Assembly: GCA_044370655.1 (NCBI GenBank)
Contig: JBILVD010000015.1
Span: forward strand, 1 to 18,427
Direction of reading: 5' to 3'
DNA: 18,427 nt
DNA from: CAZFPN01 sp044370655
Lineage (GTDB): Bacteria; Pseudomonadota; Alphaproteobacteria; Rickettsiales; Deianiraeaceae
Shown: positions 13,578-18,427 of the stretch, piece after piece
Numbering within the stretch: the stretch's first letter is position 1
How the letters are laid out: each line of letters starts with the position of its first letter
Position numbers and translations under genes: made by a program
Notes under the pieces: generated by a model
Database searches by the model: none
What the model saw: the letters and a program-made list of their open reading frames with translations, nothing else
What the model was told of the DNA's origin: nothing

Positions 13578-14604
13578 AGAATTTTAAACCAAAAAATGAA
13601 AGAATTAAGAATAAATATTTCAAATTCTTACAAACCGCAAAACAAAAACACATTAAAAGCGTAGACCAATCCCGCAAAAGCCTTATTAAATATGAAGAGT
13701 TCTCTCATTTTGCAGACTTCACAGTTTTCAAGCCCGAGGTTGCAATTGCTTTTAAGGAGTATCTTTTAATGCAAGTTTCAAAACAAAGGGGAGAGCCTTT
13801 TAGCCAGCACGCACTTAATAGTATTCTACAAAATGTTAAAGATTTCCTTGAATGGCTTTCATTTGAACCTAGTTATAAAAAGTATATCAAACTTACTGAT
13901 ATTGCATACTTAAAGCCTAGCCTTAAAGAAATGGCAATGGTAAGAAGGCAAAGTTTTGTGAATTTTGCTTCTATAAAAGAACTTGAAAGCCTTGTATTTA
14001 AACTTCCAAGTGAAACAGATATTCAAAAAAGAGATAGAGCAATAATCGCCTTCACACTTTTAACGGGTGTAAGGGACGGAACTTTGAAAGGTTTTAAGTT
14101 GAAGCACATAAATCTTGAGAAGGAATTATTGCATCAAGACCCGAAAGAAGTTGAAACAAAATTTAGTAAGGAAATTTATACTTTCTTTTTCCCAGTTGAT
14201 TTTAGAGTAAAGCAGATTTTTGTTGATTATTACAACTTTCTCATAAAAGAAAAAGGTTTTACGAGTGAAGACCCTTTATTTCCAAAACTTGAAAGCGTTG
14301 TTTCAAATGAATGCTTGCCCCTTCCACCTGTAATGACAAAACAGCATTATAAAAGCACAAACCCCATAAGGCAGGTTTTTAAGGAGGCTTTTATTAAGGC
14401 AGAAATGCAGTATCATTCACCTCATACATTTAGGCATTCACTCGTTGCTTACGGGGAAGAAATTTGCAGGAACCCCGAAGAATTTGTAAGCTGTGAGCCA
14501 AAATTTAGGACACGAACATGTTTAGAGCCACCTTCACAAGTTATGGCAAATTAGAGGTTTATAAGCAGGGAATTGTTATGAGGCGGATTAAAGAGATAAG
14601 GTAA
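13565..14604 (+). pseudogene. Tyrosine recombinase (phage-type integrase), C-terminus frameshifted twice
   Basis: The first frame (13565-14554) gives an N-terminal core-binding domain and a catalytic domain with the first Arg in LLTGVRDGT and HTFRH, the second catalytic HxxR. Beyond that the expected boxes are present but in other frames: AVSQNLGHEHV at 14490-14522, then ATFTSYGKLEVYKQ at 14527-14568, holding the nucleophile Tyr (codon 14542-14544), ending at the TAA at 14602. Each shift corresponds to one extra base (GTAA at 14486-14489; TAGA at 14523-14526). As read, the protein lacks the Tyr and should be inactive. It probably mobilised the island with the two upstream DNA-binding proteins. 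Neither shift sits in a long homopolymer, so decay is more likely than sequencing error. Confidence 0.82.
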
Positions 14605-14887
14605 CAATAGGAGGCTTTTTTAAATCTTTCTTTATTTTATTAACCTGTCTTCTATTTAAATAGTAGCAAAAATTACCAATATTGGTTTCAAAGTCAACTC
14701 TAATGATATTTGAATCTTTAATTATTTTTAAATCTTCCTCCATATGTCTTTTAGATTGTAAATTATCTTTCGCTTTTAGCTTTTTTGGATAATTTTTAAA
14801 TATAATCAATTTTATATCTCTTCCATAATGTGGAATATATTGTTTTTCTTTATTTTCTAAAATGAATTCATTAAATATAATTTTTTT
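14588..14887 (-). CDS. C-terminal half of the restriction-linked membrane protein (after A7 frameshift)
   Basis: On the minus strand, the frame reached by adding one A to the A7 run (plus-strand T7 at 14881-14887) reads KKIIFNEFILENKEKQYIPH, then a basic soluble part with RVDFETNIGNFCYYLNRRQV and ending PPIVTLSL. The only internal ATG-started frame is 14809-14588 (73 residues), which would begin in mid-domain; I therefore regard it as the second half of the upstream 103-residue frame, giving one protein of about 190 residues. No family is recognised. The stop lies 17 bp inside the convergent end of the broken recombinase gene. Confidence 0.5.
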   Translation of the reverse strand, partial: KKIIFNEFILENKEKQYIPHYGRDIKLIIFKNYPKKLKAKDNLQSKRHMEEDLKIIKDSNIIRVDFETNIGNFCYYLNRRQVNKIKKDLKKPPIVTLSL

Positions 14888-15168
14888 GCATATATCTCAA
14901 TTGTTTTATCTATATAATTTTCGCATATTAAATCAATATTAATATAAAAATCCATCTCATGTAATATCTCTTCTCTATTGTTTGGATTACGCCACTCTTT
15001 GTTAGTTTTAGAGAAATTAACATTAACTATCTTAATTATTTCCTTTCTTTTAATTGTTAAATAGAGGCTTAAAATTACCGCACTAACAGTTCCAAATGCT
15101 ATAAAAATATTAACTATTAAATTTAAAATATTGTAAGTTTCGTTCGTCATAATTAAAGTCTTTAACAT
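14857..15168 (-). CDS. Membrane-anchored protein translationally coupled to type III res (N-terminal half)
   Basis: The ATG at 15168 shares its first base with the res stop codon (TAATG), so it is coupled to the restriction gene. The frame gives 103 residues: a short N-terminus, one membrane helix (about 14-40, IVNIFIAFGTVSAVILSLYL), then a basic, cytoplasm-type region. It stops shortly after an A7 run; the other frame continues the same kind of sequence for about 100 residues, so the gene appears split by one missing A. I do not recognise a domain. Small single-helix proteins of this general look occur beside defence genes, but a role here is inference from position only. Confidence 0.6.
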   Translation of the reverse strand: MLKTLIMTNETYNILNLIVNIFIAFGTVSAVILSLYLTIKRKEIIKIVNVNFSKTNKEWRNPNNREEILHEMDFYINIDLICENYIDKTIEIYAKKLYLMNSF

Positions 15169-17609
15169 TAATGAATTAAATTAAAAATCTCTTTAAAATA
15201 CTTTTCAAATTCTTTCTCCGAAGTTTCGTTGTAAAAAATACCTTTAATTTCAGTGTTGTTGTCGGATTTTTGATTTAAACTTTCCAAAAACTCTTGCTTC
15301 CAACCTTCCTTAGTATTTTTAAAACCCCCATCAGTATTTTTAAATTGGTCTCCTTTTGGTTCAATAAAAATTTGAAGCTTAATATCATTTGCAGTGTTTT
15401 TTAATTTAGAAAGTAGAATAAAATCAGGCTCTGTTCCTTGCCCCTTTTTATTGTAAATTTTTACCATTTTTTCATTTCTTATTAAATGAAAGTAATCGCA
15501 TTTTGCTTTTATTTCTGCGTAACGCTGTTTAATAAAATTAATAAGAGCCTTTTCTTCACCCGTTGTTCTTAATAAATCTTGCACCATAAATTCTTCCCCG
15601 CTAACATCACACTTCTGTTCTTCCTTTAATATAACAAGCTCTTTATCTCTTAAAATATTAGAGATTTTATCACTTTTGCCAAATTCTTCCGTGCCTTCGC
15701 ATTCAGTGTAATTTGCAGTAATTCGCTCCTTCATTTCGCAAAGAATTTTTTTAACTATATCTAAACTTGTAACATTAGTATTAACTGATATTTCCAAATT
15801 TTTTACTATATCAAGAAAATCATTGCGAGACTTAATGTTAAATCTATTTTTCAAATTTTCAAAACTAAAGAAATGGTCTAAATCCATCGCAAAAAATATC
15901 TTGTTTTTATCAATCTCTTCAAATTTTATAATACTTTTTGCTAAAGGTGTGGAAATAACCTCTTCTTTCTTTAAGATATGGCTTTCTTTAGCATCAAAAT
16001 CATCAATATGGAGGTCTATCCGCCTTTCAAGTTCATAACTCTCAAATGCTCTTTCAAGGCTTCGTTTTTTAATTTCATTCACATAAATTCTACCTTCCTT
16101 GTAAGCCTCTGTTTCCTTAAATTCATCTTTTACCTTCATCGTGATAAACTCCCTTTTTTCTGGCACAATACCTTCTTTTATAAGTGCAGAATTCAATTCG
16201 TTTATATACTTAGATTCCTTTTGGCAGTGATAGTGCATTTGCTCCAAAATTCTAAGCTTATTTCCTAAATCGCCATCAAATTTCCTTGTATATTTCCCTT
16301 CTTCCGTCTCAAGCACAAATGGAAAATACCTCGCCCCCCTTCCTATAAGCTGTGCTTCCTTCACGGTTTTCGCCTCACTTCTTGTTTCGTAAAGCCTAAC
16401 GATATCAAATAAATTAAGCACATCCCAGCCCTCATTTAGCCTTTCACAATCGTAGACAATTCTTATCTTATTCGTCTCCATTTCCTGCAAAACTCTATCC
16501 TCCTTTTCATTATCCGTTGCAATATGCACCGTTTCGCTATTAAAACTTTGCTTTAAAATGCTAATCAAATTTTTGTCTTCAAAAAACTTCATCGCCTCCA
16601 TAAAAACACCTTCCCTCGCTTCCAAGCCCCTTACATCACCTTCATTTAAACCCTCCATCCTTTTTAAAAAGTATTCCATCGCCCCCTTAGTTTTGGCTTT
16701 AGTATCAAGCTTTGCAAGCACCACAGGTTTTAAATTAAGCCCCACATCACCCGCAATAAACCGCCTATATTCATTTACAATCAGGGCAATTAAAGTTCTC
16801 TTAAAAAGCCTTTCTTCCTCCTGCGTTTCACTAAAAGTTGTTTGAAGCGTTAAAACATCCTTACTAAAACCATCCTCTCTAAATTTGATAAAATCGTATT
16901 TGTAAATGAATTTATCCTTATATTTTTCAAGAAGCTTTTCATCCTGCATATCAATCGTCGCCGTAAATTGAAGCAAAATGTTCTCCTTATTCACATTCAA
17001 AATCTTCTTCACCGCCCCTTCCCAACTTTTCACTTCCTCCTTTTCGCTAACAGTTTTCGCCTTCGTTTCGCTGTTTAAGTGGTGAGCCTCATCTGCCAAA
17101 ATCACAATTTTCTTTTCCTGCAAGTCCTCCAAAACAAGCTTATTTTCCTTAGGCTCGTGCAAATCCCCACTTAGCATTTGCAGGCTTGTAAAGATGATGT
17201 TTATGCACTTTTCAGGCACATAATCAAAATTAGAAACCTCATTAATTTGCATATCTTTATTAAAAAGATACTTCGGGCTATTTGCATTCAAAAAGTTTTC
17301 CTTTGTTTTTGTGATGATGTTTTTAGAGTTCACAAGAAAGATAAACTTATTATATCCCTGCTCAAATAAATAAAGCATTAGCCCTGCCATCATATGCGTT
17401 TTTCCGCTTCCTGTTGCCATTTGAAAGAGTAAATCAATAGGAAGAGCCTTATTCTTTTTTGTAAAGTGATAGATAAACCTTTTAAAGCCCTCCACCTGAT
17501 AATGCCTTGAATTTGCTTTTAGGTTGGTGAAGCAGTCGGGAAGTGAACTTTCATCAAGCTTTTCCCTTGCAAATTCGTTTTCAAAGGTTTTATAGTAAAT
17601 TTCACTCAT
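15168..17609 (-). CDS. Type III restriction endonuclease, Res subunit
   Basis: An 813-residue SF2 helicase-nuclease. In order: Walker A MATGSGKT (64-71), the DEAH box LADEAHHLN (171-179), motif III-like LQFTATID (213-220), LNEGWDV (391-397), motif VI QLIGRGARY (420-428), and near the C-terminus a PD-(D/E)xK-type endonuclease site PD (728-729) followed by E750-P-K752. In type III systems Res acts only with Mod, translocating or signalling along DNA between two inversely oriented sites and cutting about 25-27 bp away. It is somewhat shorter than EcoP15I Res (970), but all motifs are present, so it should be active. Its ATG at 17609 overlaps the mod stop by 8 bp, and its stop overlaps the next gene's ATG. 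Confidence 0.93.
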   Translation of the reverse strand: MSEIYYKTFENEFAREKLDESSLPDCFTNLKANSRHYQVEGFKRFIYHFTKKNKALPIDLLFQMATGSGKTHMMAGLMLYLFEQGYNKFIFLVNSKNIITKTKENFLNANSPKYLFNKDMQINEVSNFDYVPEKCINIIFTSLQMLSGDLHEPKENKLVLEDLQEKKIVILADEAHHLNSETKAKTVSEKEEVKSWEGAVKKILNVNKENILLQFTATIDMQDEKLLEKYKDKFIYKYDFIKFREDGFSKDVLTLQTTFSETQEEERLFKRTLIALIVNEYRRFIAGDVGLNLKPVVLAKLDTKAKTKGAMEYFLKRMEGLNEGDVRGLEAREGVFMEAMKFFEDKNLISILKQSFNSETVHIATDNEKEDRVLQEMETNKIRIVYDCERLNEGWDVLNLFDIVRLYETRSEAKTVKEAQLIGRGARYFPFVLETEEGKYTRKFDGDLGNKLRILEQMHYHCQKESKYINELNSALIKEGIVPEKREFITMKVKDEFKETEAYKEGRIYVNEIKKRSLERAFESYELERRIDLHIDDFDAKESHILKKEEVISTPLAKSIIKFEEIDKNKIFFAMDLDHFFSFENLKNRFNIKSRNDFLDIVKNLEISVNTNVTSLDIVKKILCEMKERITANYTECEGTEEFGKSDKISNILRDKELVILKEEQKCDVSGEEFMVQDLLRTTGEEKALINFIKQRYAEIKAKCDYFHLIRNEKMVKIYNKKGQGTEPDFILLSKLKNTANDIKLQIFIEPKGDQFKNTDGGFKNTKEGWKQEFLESLNQKSDNNTEIKGIFYNETSEKEFEKYFKEIFNLIH

Positions 17610-18427
17610 AAAATTCTTTATTTAGTTTCAAGTCGTTTGCGGAAAGCTCGTAAGTTTTATCTTCCAATTCCCCCAAGTTGATGTATAAATGGTTTGCGTC
17701 CAAAACTTCCGTTAAGAGCCTTTTTTGCTCTTCCAAAGTTCCTGCTTTAAATTCTTGCAAGTTGTTTGCTAGTGTTTTGGGCTCAAAGTCGTATCTAAAA
17801 AATGCTTGTTTTTTTAACCTTTCGTAAAGTGAAAGAAGCTCCTCCCCGCTTTTTGCTTCTTCAATTTCTTCCATAAACTTTAAGTTCCATTTTGCAAGTT
17901 CAAGATACACAAAACTTCCGCCCCCTTGCCATTTATGGTTTTTGCTAACTCCCCCTTGCTCCCCTTCTAGCACTTTTTGAAGACGCACCTTCGTGATTGT
18001 TTCAATATAATCCATCTGCTCAATCATTATCCACCTTCTATTCATTTTGTGAGCCACCGCCCCTGTTGTTCCGCTTCCTGCGAAGAAATCAAGCACTAAG
18101 TCCCCTTCTTTTGTTGTCATATCTATAATTCTTGATATCATAAATTCTGACTTCTTGCCAAATTCAAAACTTACATCACCCTCTAAATATAAATTATTCA
18201 ATGTAATATCATCCCAAAAATCACCCAGTAATATTGATATCTTATCTTCACCAAAAACCTTGTGAATTTTTTTTGCCAATGGTATACCTAATCTATTCTT
18301 ATAAACAAAGAAGTCATTTCTATTTTTTGCATAATACACCTTGTTAGCATCTTGATATTCTACACTATTTTGAATTTCTTTATCATATTTAGTTTGAAAT
18401 ATTCTATTTTTATTTTTTAAAATAAAG
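17602..18427 (-). CDS. Type III DNA methyltransferase, Mod subunit (partial, N-terminus beyond window)
   Basis: The frame is open to the right edge. An in-frame GTG at 18339 is not the start, because the coding frame continues through to 18427 without a stop. The visible C-terminal 274 residues hold the S-adenosylmethionine motif LDFFAGSGTTGAVAHKMN, then RRWIMIEQMDYIETI. Having the FxGxG motif after the (unseen) DPPY motif is the beta-class order of type III Mod proteins. Mod recognises the site and makes N6-methyladenine; it also directs Res. The N-terminal DPPY motif and most of the target-recognition domain lie outside the window, so specificity cannot be judged. It overlaps res by 8 bp, the normal mod-res operon arrangement. 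Confidence 0.92.
   Translation of the reverse strand, partial: FILKNKNRIFQTKYDKEIQNSVEYQDANKVYYAKNRNDFFVYKNRLGIPLAKKIHKVFGEDKISILLGDFWDDITLNNLYLEGDVSFEFGKKSEFMISRIIDMTTKEGDLVLDFFAGSGTTGAVAHKMNRRWIMIEQMDYIETITKVRLQKVLEGEQGGVSKNHKWQGGGSFVYLELAKWNLKFMEEIEEAKSGEELLSLYERLKKQAFFRYDFEPKTLANNLQEFKAGTLEEQKRLLTEVLDANHLYINLGELEDKTYELSANDLKLNKEFYE

Overview
The window is a strongly AT-rich bacterial segment that I read as an alphaproteobacterium of the Rickettsiales type. The grounds are a signal-peptide-bearing TrbL/VirB6-family type IV secretion protein, compact overlapping housekeeping genes (rodA, gltX, tpiA, ruvC), A/T-ending codons and several genes whose reading frames break near poly(A) runs. The lineage is an inference; no rRNA is present to prove it.

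Core half (1 to about 10,545). On the minus strand lie the start of a secreted, cysteine-patterned (sushi/CCP-like) protein that runs off the left edge, and rodA. Divergent from these is an M48-type membrane metalloprotease. A promoter near 2787 leads a plus-strand group: a lysine-rich protein split between two frames, a 59-residue basic protein (ATGA overlap), a TolQ/ExbB-type proton-channel protein with an acidic tail, and gltX. Next comes an outer-membrane beta-barrel protein with its own near-perfect promoter, which moves its start to 5998. A last group, virB6-like - tpiA - ruvC, has overlapping ends; the VirB6 C-terminus carries three nearly identical 75-bp repeats. A tRNA-Ala(TGC) gene faces ruvC.

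Accessory half (about 10,545 to the end). A fragment of an IS1-type transposase abuts a complete IS630-type element with a -1 frameshifted transposase and perfect terminal inverted repeats. On the other side of the IS630 is the start of an unrelated gene, cut off by the element, that overlapped a conserved hypothetical gene. Then come an 18-bp hairpin made of GGGAGAA/TTCTCCC boxes, an excisionase-like HTH protein, an HTH/zinc-ribbon protein without a good start codon, and a tyrosine recombinase whose last catalytic boxes lie in two other frames. The right end, on the minus strand, is a type III restriction-modification operon (mod, cut by the window end; res), followed by a TAATG-coupled membrane-anchored protein that is split at an A7 run.

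How it fits together: the left half is ordinary envelope, secretion and housekeeping content of a host-associated bacterium. The right half is a decaying mobile island next to a tRNA gene that carries a defence system. The most unusual points are the repeated frame breaks near A-runs (lysine-rich protein, restriction-linked membrane protein, IS630, possibly the HTH/zinc-ribbon pair), which are transcriptional slippage, gene decay or assembly error; the third gene of the restriction operon; and the orphan TolQ beside a lysine-rich protein.
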